A stretch of DNA of 64,000 nucleotides, taken from assembly GCF_015624425.1 (NCBI RefSeq), contig NZ_CP049919.1, positions 3,472,001 to 3,536,000 on the forward strand, given 5' to 3'. Within the stretch, counting starts at the first letter, position 1, and each line of letters opens with the position of its first letter. Source of the stretch: Roseateles sp. DAIF2 (GTDB taxonomy: Bacteria > Pseudomonadota > Gammaproteobacteria > Burkholderiales > Burkholderiaceae_C). A program made the position numbers and the translations under genes. The notes under the pieces were generated by a model. That model saw nothing but the letters and a program-made list of their open reading frames with translations. It did no database searches and was not told the DNA's origin. Shown here in pieces: positions 50,794 to 58,789 of the stretch.

Positions 50794-51318
50794 TCAAACA
50801 ATCTTCTTCAGCTCCGCCGCGTAGCGACGCGAATTCGCTATGTAGTGGCGGGCGCTTCTTTTTAAACCGTCGATCTGCTCGGGCGTCAGCTCGCGCAGCA
50901 CCTTGGCCGGGCTGCCGACGATCAGCACCCCATCCGGAAACTCCTTGCCCTCGGTCACCAGCGCACCGGCGCCGACCAGCGAGTTCTTGCCGATGCGCGC
51001 GCCGTTCAGCACCACCGCGCCGATACCGATCAGCGAGTTCTCGCCGACCGTGCAGCCATGCAGCATCACCTGGTGCCCGACCGTGACGCCCTCGCCCAGC
51101 ACCAGCGGGAAGCCGGCATCGGCATGCAGCACCGAGCCGTCCTGGATGTTCGTGCCGCGGCCGATCGTCAGCTGCTCGCTGTCGCCGCGCAGGGTGGCGT
51201 TGAACCAGACGCTGGCGTCCTCGGCCAGGCTCACCCGCCCGATCACCTGGGCCGAGTCGGCCACCCAGGCGGAATCCGCCACCTCGGGAACATGGTCGCC
51301 CAGCTGATAGATGGCCAT
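50794..51318 (-). CDS. Gamma-carbonic anhydrase-like hexapeptide-repeat protein (YrdA family)
   Basis: This 174-residue protein is a left-handed beta-helix of the gamma-carbonic anhydrase family. It starts [27 protein letters not shown]. Residues that should bind zinc appear as [25 protein letters not shown], so three His candidates are present. Carbonic anhydrase activity is not certain, as YrdA homologs are often inactive. The ATG at 51316-51318 gives the family length; the open frame runs another 52 codons upstream. It precedes hslO in the same operon. Confidence 0.88.
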   Translation of the reverse strand: MAIYQLGDHVPEVADSAWVADSAQVIGRVSLAEDASVWFNATLRGDSEQLTIGRGTNIQDGSVLHADAGFPLVLGEGVTVGHQVMLHGCTVGENSLIGIGAVVLNGARIGKNSLVGAGALVTEGKEFPDGVLIVGSPAKVLRELTPEQIDGLKRSARHYIANSRRYAAELKKIV

Positions 51319-51407
51319 CGGATCACTCTCCCGCCTGTTGTGCCAGTAACCGATTTTACGGGGCCTGTCCCTCACCCCCTGGGGGGCTCCGGCGCGACCG
51401 GGCCCGG

Positions 51408-51416
51408 TGCTATAAA
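51408..51416 (+). promoter_or_regulatory. Extended -10 promoter for the lipoprotein gene
   Basis: TGC (51408-51410) followed by TATAAA (51411-51416) is an extended -10 element, 49 bp before the start. On the minus strand TAAAAT (51353-51358) could serve the carbonic anhydrase gene. Confidence 0.5.
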
Positions 51417-51464
51417 CCGCGCGGCCCGGCAAGCGGGCCCACACAACAATCCGGGAGGACGGCC

Positions 51465-52487
51465 ATGCCGACAAGTTTCTCGTTGCTGCAGCCGCTGCGC
51501 GCGGCCCCGCGTCTTCACCAGGCGCTGCGCCTGCCCATCGGCGCCCTGTGCCTCGGCCTGCTCGGCGCCTGCGGCGGCGGGGGTGGCAGTAGCGCCGACA
51601 GCGGCGCGCCCATCGTGCCGGCGCCGGTCAACGGCCTGGGCATCAACGCGGGCAACTACCAGCAGGTGGCTCAGGCCGCGGTGTCCTCCTCCGCCTACCT
51701 GCTGAGCACCGGTGACCTGGCGCTCAGCGATACGCCCGGCGCCGGCCTGGGGCGGCTGGCCGAAAGCCCGCTGGCCAAGGCCCAGCTGGCGCGCCCCGCG
51801 GCGGTGAACAACCGCACCCTGCCCTGCACGCTGGGTGGCAGCCTGCTGCTGAGCGCCGACGACAAGAACAACAACGGCAAGTTCGACACCGGCGACAGCG
51901 TCAGCACCGAGGCCCGCGGCTGCCGCGAGGACGACATGACCATCCAGGGCAAGCTGGCGTTCAGCGCCAAGTCCCTGAGCGGCGACTTCGGCAGCAACAA
52001 TTACAGCGCCACCCTGCAGCTGAGCCTGGGCGATTTCGCGGTCACCGAGGCCGGCGACACCGTCACCGGCAACGGCAGCCTGGAGATGCAGGTCGCGGTG
52101 GCCTCCGGCGCGGTGGAGCTCACGCTGGCGGTCGACAGCTTCACCGTCAGCGGCAGCGACGGCGGCCTGAGCTTCAGCCATACCGTGCGCGATGCCCGCC
52201 TGACCCTGCGCATCCCGTCCTCCGGCAGCCAGACCAGCAGCATGAGCGCCACCTTGAGCGGCAACCGGCTGGAGAACAAGAGCGTGCGCGTCGACACGCA
52301 AGAGGCCTTCGTGACCGCGGCCAATGCGGATTTCCCGAGCAGCGGCCGGATGCTGGTCAGCGGCGCCAACGGCTCCAAGGTCCGCATCAGTGCCCAGAAC
52401 ACCAACCAGGCGCTGGTGGAGCTGGACGCGGACGGCGATGGCACCTTCGAGACCCGCTCGACCAAGGCCTGGGCCGAGCTGCGCTGA
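51465..52487 (+). CDS. Uncharacterised lipoprotein with two EF-hand-like loops
   Basis: I do not recognise this 340-residue protein. A lipobox (LGAC, Cys36) after a long N-terminal region and a Gly/Ser linker (GGGGGSS) mark it as a lipoprotein. Two calcium-loop-like motifs are present: D132-D133-K-N135-N-N137-G138-K-F140-D141 near the middle and D321-A-D323-G-D325-G-T-F-E329 near the end. The region between is low-complexity beta-rich (Ser, Thr, Gly, Leu). The function is unknown; a surface or periplasmic calcium-binding role is possible. It has a good extended -10 promoter and GGAGG ribosome site. Confidence 0.8.
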   Translation: MPTSFSLLQPLRAAPRLHQALRLPIGALCLGLLGACGGGGGSSADSGAPIVPAPVNGLGINAGNYQQVAQAAVSSSAYLLSTGDLALSDTPGAGLGRLAESPLAKAQLARPAAVNNRTLPCTLGGSLLLSADDKNNNGKFDTGDSVSTEARGCREDDMTIQGKLAFSAKSLSGDFGSNNYSATLQLSLGDFAVTEAGDTVTGNGSLEMQVAVASGAVELTLAVDSFTVSGSDGGLSFSHTVRDARLTLRIPSSGSQTSSMSATLSGNRLENKSVRVDTQEAFVTAANADFPSSGRMLVSGANGSKVRISAQNTNQALVELDADGDGTFETRSTKAWAELR

Positions 52488-52528
52488 CCCTCCCGCCGGG
52501 GCGGCGGGCGTATCATGCCGCCCCTGCG

Positions 52529-53362
52529 ATGAACGACGACAACGACGACCTCCGCTGCGAAGCCCTGCGCGTGCTGTGCCTGCGCGATCCGGCCGACAAG
52601 GCCGCCGCGGCCCGGGCGCTGCATGCCGGCGGCGCGCCCGCCCGGCCACTGGACCCGCAACGCAAGATCCCGCGCCCCGACGGCCTGCCCGGCCGCCCCG
52701 AGCGCCCACGCCTGGTGCCGACCCTGCAGGTGCCCAAGCGTTCACCCTTCACGACCGAGGGCCGCGCCGCACTGATCCATGCGATCGCGCATATCGAGTT
52801 CAATGCGATCAATCTGGCGCTGGACGCGGTCTGGCGCTTTCCGGGCATGCCCGCCGACTTCTATCTCGACTGGCTGAAGGTGGCCGCCGAGGAGGCGCTG
52901 CACTTCGGCCTGCTGCACGAGCATCTGCAGACCCTGGGCTTTAGCTACGGCGACTTCGACGCCCATGACGGCCTGTGGACCATGGCCGAGCGCACCGCCG
53001 GCGATGTGCTGGCGCGCATGGCCCTGGTGCCGCGCACGCTCGAAGCGCGCGGCCTGGACGCGACGCCGCCGCTGCAGGCCAAGTTCGCGAAGGCCGGCGA
53101 CCCGCGCGCGGTCGAGATCCTGGACATCATCCTGCGCGACGAGGTCGGCCATGTCGAGATCGGCAACCGCTGGTACCGCCATCTCGCCCGCCAGCGCGGG
53201 CTGGACCCGGTCGCGATCTATCCGGAGCTGGTCCAGCGCTACGAGGCGCCGCGGCTGCGCCCGCCCTTCAATCTGGCGGCGCGCGAGGCGGCCGGCTTCA
53301 GCGCTGAGGAGCTGGCCTATCTGCAGGCCGATCCCTCGGCCGACCCGCCACCGCCGGGCTGA
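52529..53362 (+). CDS. DUF455 ferritin-like protein
   Basis: This 277-residue protein belongs to DUF455, a ferritin-like family with a di-iron four-helix bundle. Metal ligands fit AIAHIEFNAINLAL, AAEEALHFGLLHEHL and ILRDEVGHVEIGNRWY. The N-terminal 70 residues are Pro/Arg-rich (KIPRPDGLPGRPERPR), typical of the family. The reaction is unknown. It starts 41 bp after the lipoprotein gene and is probably unrelated to it. Confidence 0.88.
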   Translation: MNDDNDDLRCEALRVLCLRDPADKAAAARALHAGGAPARPLDPQRKIPRPDGLPGRPERPRLVPTLQVPKRSPFTTEGRAALIHAIAHIEFNAINLALDAVWRFPGMPADFYLDWLKVAAEEALHFGLLHEHLQTLGFSYGDFDAHDGLWTMAERTAGDVLARMALVPRTLEARGLDATPPLQAKFAKAGDPRAVEILDIILRDEVGHVEIGNRWYRHLARQRGLDPVAIYPELVQRYEAPRLRPPFNLAAREAAGFSAEELAYLQADPSADPPPPG

Positions 53363-53416
53363 GCGCGGCGGGGCTTGTTCGTAGAATCGCGGGTTTTGCC
53401 CCAGCGAGCCGCCATC

Positions 53417-54307
53417 TTGACCCGCATCCAAGCCAATCTGCTGCTCGTCGTCATTGCGCTGATCTGGGGCTCGGCCTTTGTCGCGCAAAGCCATGGCATG
53501 GCCGACATCGGCCCGATGGCCTTCACCGGCGTGCGCTTCCTGATCGGCACCCTGGTGGTCGCACCGCTGATGTGGCGCGAATGGCAGGGCCTGGCGCGCC
53601 AGCAGCGGCCGCTGGCCCGTGGCGACGGCCTGAAGATCGCCGGCCTGGGCAGCCTGCTGCTGCTGGGCGCGGCGATGCAGCAGATCGGCATCGTCTCGAC
53701 CACGGTCACCAATGCCGGCTTCCTGACCGCGCTCTATGTGCCGCTGGTACCGGTGCTGGGCTGGCTGCTGCTGCGCCATCTGCCGCATTGGTCGGTCTGG
53801 CCGGGCGCGCTGGCCTGCCTGGTCGGCGCGTTTTTGCTGTCCGGCGCGCATGAGCTGAACATCGGCCCGGGCGACGCCTGGGTGATCGCCTCGGCCCTGC
53901 CCTGGGCTCTGCACGTGCTGCTGGTGGGCCGGGTGGCCGACCGCATGGCCGCGCCCTTCCTGGTCGCCGGCGGGCAGTTCTTCGTTTGCGGGCTGCTGGC
54001 GCTGGCCTATGCGCTGTGGTTCGAGCCGCTCACTTGGGCCGGGCTGCAGGCCGCGGCGCTGCCGATCGCCTATACCGGCATCCTGTCGGTCGGCGTGGCC
54101 TTCACAGCCCAGGTCGTGGCCCAGCGCTATGCCCATGCGGCGGACGCCGCGATCATCCTCTCGTCGGAGACCCTGTTCGCCGCGATCTTCGGCTATCTGA
54201 TGATGGGCGACCGCCTAGGCCCGGCCGGGCTGGTGGGCTGCGGGTTGATCCTGCTGAGCCTGCTGGCGGTGCAACTGCTGCCGATGCTGAACCGCCGAAA
54301 CACCTGA
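53417..54307 (+). CDS. EamA family (DMT) transporter
   Basis: This is an inner-membrane permease of the drug/metabolite transporter superfamily with two EamA repeats and about ten hydrophobic segments. It begins LLLVVIALIWGSAFVAQ and has FTGVRFLIGTLVVAP in repeat one and ALPIAYTGILSVGVAFTAQVVAQR in repeat two. No ATG is well placed; the TTG at 53417 gives 296 residues and lies behind a TAGAAT -10 (53383-53388). An earlier TTG at 53375 precedes that promoter and is less likely. Substrate unknown. Confidence 0.85.
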   Translation: MTRIQANLLLVVIALIWGSAFVAQSHGMADIGPMAFTGVRFLIGTLVVAPLMWREWQGLARQQRPLARGDGLKIAGLGSLLLLGAAMQQIGIVSTTVTNAGFLTALYVPLVPVLGWLLLRHLPHWSVWPGALACLVGAFLLSGAHELNIGPGDAWVIASALPWALHVLLVGRVADRMAAPFLVAGGQFFVCGLLALAYALWFEPLTWAGLQAAALPIAYTGILSVGVAFTAQVVAQRYAHAADAAIILSSETLFAAIFGYLMMGDRLGPAGLVGCGLILLSLLAVQLLPMLNRRNT

Positions 54308-54308
54308 A

Positions 54309-54340
54309 ACAAAAAAATCAGTAGTTACCCTGATTTTTGT
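54309..54340 (+). terminator. AT-rich intrinsic terminator after the EamA gene
   Basis: AAAAATCAG (54313-54321) pairs perfectly with CTGATTTTT (54330-54338) around TAGTTACC. The stem ends in T5 on the plus strand and A-rich sequence on the left, so it could act both ways. It starts right after the EamA stop and is strikingly AT-rich for this window. Confidence 0.75.
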
Positions 54341-54425
54341 CATAGGGTTTTCACCAATCTCGGCGATACTCCTTTCCAAGCCGCGAACCCGCGGCCCCCA
54401 GGAAGGAAGAAAGAGAAAGATCGCC

Positions 54426-54584
54426 ATGAGCAGCATCCCCCACTTCATCGCCCAATCCCGCCACTATCTGCTGGCCGGCAACCACAACGCCGCACTGGAC
54501 ATGCCCAAGCTCGAAAGCTGGGGCCACGCCGCCGTGCTGGCCGCCTTCTGCCTGCTGGCCCTGGCCGCGCTGAGCGGCGGCTGA
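54426..54584 (+). CDS. Small membrane protein of 52 residues
   Basis: This ORF is short and easily missed. It has an ATG at 54426 behind a very purine-rich ribosome site (AGGAAGGAAG ... AGAGAAAG) and codes for MSSIPHFIAQ, a hydrophilic middle with RHYLLAGNHNAALDMPKLES, and one transmembrane helix (about residues 34-50, AAVLAAFCLLALAAL). The last residues are SGG. It sits alone between a terminator and the minus-strand lrp gene. I do not recognise it. Small single-helix proteins like this often regulate a larger membrane protein. Confidence 0.6.
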   Translation: MSSIPHFIAQSRHYLLAGNHNAALDMPKLESWGHAAVLAAFCLLALAALSGG

Positions 54585-54615
54585 ACCACCGCAGCCCGGC
54601 CGCCCGGCGGCGGGC

Positions 54616-55086
54616 TCAGAGCTCGAAGCCGGTCGTCTTCTTGACCGTGCGGAGCACCAGCATCGAGTTCGCGCGGGCCACGCCCGGCAGGTGCATCAGC
54701 ACCTCGCCATGCACCCGCTCCAGGTCCTCGGCATCCTTGTAGGCGAAGCGCACCAGGTAGTCATTGCTGCCGGCGACGAAGAAGCAGTCCAGGATCTCCG
54801 GCACATCGCGCACCGCCTGCTCGAAGGCGGCCAGTGCCTGCGGCGTGGTCCGCTCCAGATTGATGATCGTGAAGCTGGTGCCCGGCCGTCCCACGGCCTT
54901 GGGGTTCACCAGCGCCACATACTGCGCGATCACCCCGCCCTCCTCCAGCTGCTTGACCCGTCGCAGGCAGGCCGAGGGGCTCAGGTGCACCCGCTGCGCC
55001 AGCTCCACATTGGAGAGGCGCCCATCGCGCTGCAATTCGTTCAGGATGCCGCGGTCGATCGCATCCAGTTGCACTTCCGAGCCCAT
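54616..55086 (-). CDS. Lrp/AsnC family transcriptional regulator
   Basis: Lrp-type regulators bind amino acids and control transport or catabolism genes. The 156-residue protein has the N-terminal winged HTH (LDAIDRGILNELQRDGRLSNVELAQRVHLSPSACLRRV) and the C-terminal RAM/AsnC ligand domain (SFTIINLERTT ... VAGSNDYLVRFAYKD). The gap to the divergent aminotransferase gene is 132 bp. The natural guess is that it controls the 55.2-61.7 kb catabolic island; the ligand is unknown. Confidence 0.92.
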   Translation of the reverse strand: MGSEVQLDAIDRGILNELQRDGRLSNVELAQRVHLSPSACLRRVKQLEEGGVIAQYVALVNPKAVGRPGTSFTIINLERTTPQALAAFEQAVRDVPEILDCFFVAGSNDYLVRFAYKDAEDLERVHGEVLMHLPGVARANSMLVLRTVKKTTGFEL

Positions 55087-55218
55087 CGTTCGAATTTCCT
55101 GCGGTTGAGTCGCCGGACTATCGCATGAACATGCAGAACTTCGGGTTTACGCGGCCCGGGGACGCATGCACATTGCGCGCGCGCTTGCCTAGACTGGAGC
55201 GATCTTCAGGAGCCCGCC

Positions 55219-56529
55219 ATGACCGACACCAAGCTCGACGCCTACTGGATGCCCTTCACCGCCAACCGCCAGTTCAAGAAGGCGCCGCGCCTTTTGACCC
55301 GCGCCGACGGCATGTACTTCACCGACGACAAGGGCCGCCAGGTGCTGGACGGCATCGCGGGCCTGTGGTGCGTCAACGCCGGCCACAACCGGCCCAAGAT
55401 CGTGCAGGCCATCCAGGCCCAGGCGGCCGAACTGGATTTCGCGCCGCCCTTCCAGATGGCGCACCCCAAGGCCTTCGAGCTGGCCGAGCGGCTGGCTGCC
55501 ATCATGCCCAAGGGCCTGTCCAAGGTCTTCTACACAAACTCGGGCTCCGAGTCGGTGGACACCGCGCTGAAGATGGCGATCGCCTACCACCGCGTGCGCG
55601 GCGAAGGCTCGCGCACACGCCTGATCGGCCGCGAGCGCGGCTACCACGGCGTCAACTTCGGCGGCATCTCGGTTGGCGGCATGGTCGCCAACCGCAAGAT
55701 GTTCGGCACCATGCTGGGCGGCGTCGACCATATCCGCCATACCCATGACCCGGCGCGCAACGGCTTCTCGGTGGGCCAGCCCGCCCATGGCGCCGAGTTC
55801 GCCGACGACCTGGAGCGCCTGGTCGCGCTGCACGATGCTTCCACCATCGCCGCCGTGATCGTCGAGCCGGTGGCCGGCTCCACCGGCGTGCTGATCCCAC
55901 CCCAGGGCTATCTGCAGCGCCTGCGCGAGATCTGCGACAAGCACGGCATCCTCTTGATCTTCGATGAGGTCATCACCGGCTTCGGCCGCACCGGCAACCC
56001 CTTCGCCGCCCAGACCTTCGGCGTCACGCCGGACCTGATGACAGTGGCCAAGGGCCTGACCAACGGCTGCGTGCCGATGGGCGCGGTGTTCGCCTCCGAC
56101 AAGATCCACGACGCCTTCATGACCGGGCCCGAGCACCTGATCGAGTTCTTCCACGGCTATACCTACTCGGCGCATCCGCTGGCCTGTGCCGCCGCCCTGG
56201 GCACGCTGGACACCTATGCCGAGGAAGGCCTGCTGACCCGCGCGGCCGAGCTGCAGGGCTACTTCGCCGAATGCCTGCATTCGCTGAAGGGCGAGCCCAA
56301 CGTGATCGACGTGCGCAATATCGGCCTGGTCGGCGGGGTCGAACTCAGCCCCCTGCCCGGCGAGCCGGCCAAGCGCGCCTTCAATGTGTTCCTGGACTGC
56401 TGGGACAAGGGCGTGCTGGTGCGCACCACCGGCGACACCGTCGCACTCTCGCCGCCGCTGATCATCGAGCGCTCGCATATCGACCAGATCATCGACACCC
56501 TGCGCGGCGCGCTGCGACGAGCCGCCTGA
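55219..56529 (+). CDS. Omega-amino acid:pyruvate aminotransferase (BauA-like)
   Basis: This class III PLP aminotransferase is close to Pseudomonas BauA, which moves the amino group of beta-alanine (or other omega-amino acids) to pyruvate. The 436-residue protein has YWMPFTANRQFKKAP at the start, LWCVNAGHNRP, the substrate-pocket NSGSESVDTALKMA, PLP Asp in IFDEVITGFGRTG and the Schiff-base Lys278 in TVAKGLTNG. A CAGGAGCCC site precedes the ATG; a weak promoter (TGCACA, 17-bp spacer, TAGACT) lies upstream. It leads the catabolic genes. Confidence 0.85.
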   Translation: MTDTKLDAYWMPFTANRQFKKAPRLLTRADGMYFTDDKGRQVLDGIAGLWCVNAGHNRPKIVQAIQAQAAELDFAPPFQMAHPKAFELAERLAAIMPKGLSKVFYTNSGSESVDTALKMAIAYHRVRGEGSRTRLIGRERGYHGVNFGGISVGGMVANRKMFGTMLGGVDHIRHTHDPARNGFSVGQPAHGAEFADDLERLVALHDASTIAAVIVEPVAGSTGVLIPPQGYLQRLREICDKHGILLIFDEVITGFGRTGNPFAAQTFGVTPDLMTVAKGLTNGCVPMGAVFASDKIHDAFMTGPEHLIEFFHGYTYSAHPLACAAALGTLDTYAEEGLLTRAAELQGYFAECLHSLKGEPNVIDVRNIGLVGGVELSPLPGEPAKRAFNVFLDCWDKGVLVRTTGDTVALSPPLIIERSHIDQIIDTLRGALRRAA

Positions 56530-56543
56530 AAACAAGGCATGAT

Positions 56544-56564
56544 GGGGCCAACGCTGTTGGCCCC
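56544..56564 (+). promoter_or_regulatory. Intercistronic hairpin before puuD
   Basis: GGGGCCAAC (56544-56552) pairs perfectly with GTTGGCCCC (56556-56564) around a triloop. It lies between the aminotransferase stop and the puuD ATG at 56573, leaving no room for a normal ribosome site. Only GGTTGTTT follows, so it could be an attenuator or a stability element. Confidence 0.6.
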
Positions 56565-56572
56565 GGTTGTTT

Positions 56573-57343
56573 ATGACGAGTCGTAGCTCCGATCGCAGAA
56601 AGCCCGTGGTGCTGGTGCCGGCCTGCAACCGCATGATGGGTGACCACCCCTTCCACATGGCCGGCAAGAAGTACCTGGATGCCGTGCGCCTGGCCGGCTG
56701 CCTGCCGCTGATCGTGCCAAGCGCCGCGCCGGACGAGCTCGACGCGCTGCTGGATCTGGCCGATGGCCTGCTGCTGACCGGCTCCAAGAGCAATGTGCAC
56801 GCCAGCCATTACGGCGAGAGCACCCATGACGAAGCGCTGCCGCAGGACCGGGTGCGCGACGACTGGGTGCTGCCGCTGATCCCCAAGGCGATCGCGCGCG
56901 GCCTGCCGCTCCTGGCCATCTGCCGCGGCTTCCAGGAGGCCAATGTCGCCCTGGGCGGCAGCCTGCACCAGGCGGTGCAGGAGCAGCCGGGCCTGAATGA
57001 CCACCGCGCCGCGCCCGGCACGCCGGACGAGCAGTACGACTTCGCGCATGAGGTCGCGCTCCAGCCCGGCGGGCTGCTGGCGGATCTGCTGGCAGCGCCG
57101 CGCATCCAGGTGAACTCGCTGCACGGCCAGGGCATCAAGCGCCTGGCGCCGGGGCTCAAGATCGAGGCCCTGGCCGACGACGGCCTGGTCGAGGCCTTCA
57201 GCGTCGAGGCCGCCCGCGGCTTCGCGCTATGCGTGCAATGGCATCCGGAATGGAAGGCTGACGCCAACCCCGTCTCGCAGCGCATCCTGGCCGCCTTCGG
57301 CGCGGCCTGCCGCAGCTACCAGGGTCGCGACCCGGAGACCTAG
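56573..57343 (+). CDS. puuD: Gamma-glutamyl-gamma-aminobutyrate hydrolase
   Basis: PuuD hydrolyses gamma-glutamyl-GABA to glutamate and GABA in putrescine breakdown. The 256-residue class I glutamine amidotransferase-like enzyme has nucleophile Cys118 in LLAICRGFQEANVALGG and the His-Glu pair in CVQWHPEWKAD. The NSLHGQGIKRL segment is typical. The ATG at 56573 lacks a clear ribosome site; a TTG two codons earlier (56567) is possible. It precedes puuA. Confidence 0.9.
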   Translation: MTSRSSDRRKPVVLVPACNRMMGDHPFHMAGKKYLDAVRLAGCLPLIVPSAAPDELDALLDLADGLLLTGSKSNVHASHYGESTHDEALPQDRVRDDWVLPLIPKAIARGLPLLAICRGFQEANVALGGSLHQAVQEQPGLNDHRAAPGTPDEQYDFAHEVALQPGGLLADLLAAPRIQVNSLHGQGIKRLAPGLKIEALADDGLVEAFSVEAARGFALCVQWHPEWKADANPVSQRILAAFGAACRSYQGRDPET

Positions 57344-57405
57344 CGCCGCGGCCCCAGCACTTTCCCAGTCCGATTCCCTGAACAAGATGAGGAGCAAGAA
57401 ACATC

Positions 57406-58773
57406 ATGGCGGCCCGAGACGAATTCACCTTCAGCGAGCTGGACCAATGGTTCCGCGAGCGGCGCGTCACCGAGATCGAATGCCTGGTGCCCGATCTCAC
57501 CGGGGTGGCGCGCGGCAAGATCCTGCCGCGCGAAAAGTTCACCGAGGATCGCGGCATGCGCTTGCCCGAGGCGGTGGTCGCGATGGGCGTCACCGGCGAG
57601 TTCCCGGCCGAAGGCCCCTATTACGACGTCATCAGCCCCACCGACACCGACATGCATCTGCGCGCCGACCCGACCACGGTGCGCATCGTGCCCTGGGCCA
57701 CCGACCCCACCGCCCAGATCATCCATGACTGCTTCGACCGCCAGGGCCGGCTGATCCCCTTCGCGCCGCGCTCGGTGCTGCGCCGGGTCTGCGAGCTCTA
57801 TGCGGCCGAGGGTTGGCAGCCGGTGGTGGCGCCGGAGCTGGAGTTCTACCTGGTCGCACGCAACACCGACCCCGACATGCCGCTGAAGCCGCCGGTGGGC
57901 CGCAGCGGCCGCGCCGAGACCTCGCGCCAGGCCTACTCGATCGACGCGGTCAACGAGTTCGACCCGCTGTTCGAGGATGTCTACGACTACTGCGAGAAGA
58001 TGGAACTGAACGTGGACACCCTGATCCACGAGATCGGCGCCGGCCAGATGGAGATCAACTTCTTCCACGGCCAGCCGCTGGCCCTGGCCGACGAGGTGTT
58101 CCTGTTCAAGCGCACGGTGCGCGAGGCGGCGCTGCGCCACGACATGTTCGCCACCTTCATGGCCAAGCCGATCGCCGGCGAGCCCGGCAGCGCGATGCAT
58201 GTGCACCAGAGCCTGCTGGACAAGAGCACGGGCCTCAACATCTTCAGCAATGCCGACGGCTCGGCCAGCCGCGAGTTCCACTGGTTCATCGGCGGGCTGC
58301 AGAAATACGTGCCGGCCGCGATGGCCCTGTTCGCGCCCTATGTGAACAGCTACCGGCGCCTGGCCCGCTTCACCGCCGCGCCAATCAACATCCAGTGGGG
58401 CACCGACAACCGCACCGTCGGCATCCGCGCGCCGGTGGCGCCGCCGGCGAACCGGCGCCTGGAGAACCGCGTGATCGGCGCTGATGCGAATCCCTATGTG
58501 GCCCTGGCCGCGACCCTGGCCTGCGGCTACCTGGGCCTGAAGCACCGCATCGAGCCCATGCCCGAGTGCAAGGGCGACGCCTACCTGGGCGACTACCAGC
58601 TGCCGCGCAGCCTGGGCGAGGCGCTGGAGCTGCTGCGCGCCGAGAAGGAGCTGGCCGCGGTGCTGGGCGAGTCCTTCGTCACCGTCTACACCGAGATCAA
58701 GGAGATCGAGTACGCCGAGTTCATGAAGGTGATCTCGCCCTGGGAACGCGAGCACCTCTTGCTCCATGTCTGA
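57406..58773 (+). CDS. puuA: Gamma-glutamylputrescine synthetase (glutamine synthetase family)
   Basis: PuuA ligates glutamate to putrescine to start the gamma-glutamylated pathway. The 455-residue protein is a type I glutamine synthetase fold of the GlnA3/PuuA branch. It has PDLTGVARGKILPREKF near the start, IHEIGAGQMEINFFHG (metal Glu), KPIAGEPGSAMHVHQSL, and ADANPYVALAATLACGY near the C-terminus. Family context (puuC, puuD and aminotransferase neighbours) favours a polyamine or omega-amine over ammonia. The spuC-like gene begins 16 bp later. Confidence 0.88.
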   Translation: MAARDEFTFSELDQWFRERRVTEIECLVPDLTGVARGKILPREKFTEDRGMRLPEAVVAMGVTGEFPAEGPYYDVISPTDTDMHLRADPTTVRIVPWATDPTAQIIHDCFDRQGRLIPFAPRSVLRRVCELYAAEGWQPVVAPELEFYLVARNTDPDMPLKPPVGRSGRAETSRQAYSIDAVNEFDPLFEDVYDYCEKMELNVDTLIHEIGAGQMEINFFHGQPLALADEVFLFKRTVREAALRHDMFATFMAKPIAGEPGSAMHVHQSLLDKSTGLNIFSNADGSASREFHWFIGGLQKYVPAAMALFAPYVNSYRRLARFTAAPINIQWGTDNRTVGIRAPVAPPANRRLENRVIGADANPYVALAATLACGYLGLKHRIEPMPECKGDAYLGDYQLPRSLGEALELLRAEKELAAVLGESFVTVYTEIKEIEYAEFMKVISPWEREHLLLHV

Positions 58774-58789
58774 GAAGGAGGAGAAGCCC

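Noticed and set aside
51319..51470. Sigma-32 promoter for the carbonic anhydrase-hslO pair
   Set aside because: No CTTGAAA or CCCCAT-like element is visible upstream of 51318 on the minus strand, so heat control of hslO is not supported.
53375..53416. Earlier TTG start for the EamA transporter
   Set aside because: A -10 element (TAGAAT at 53383-53388) lies inside this stretch, so it is probably promoter and not coding.
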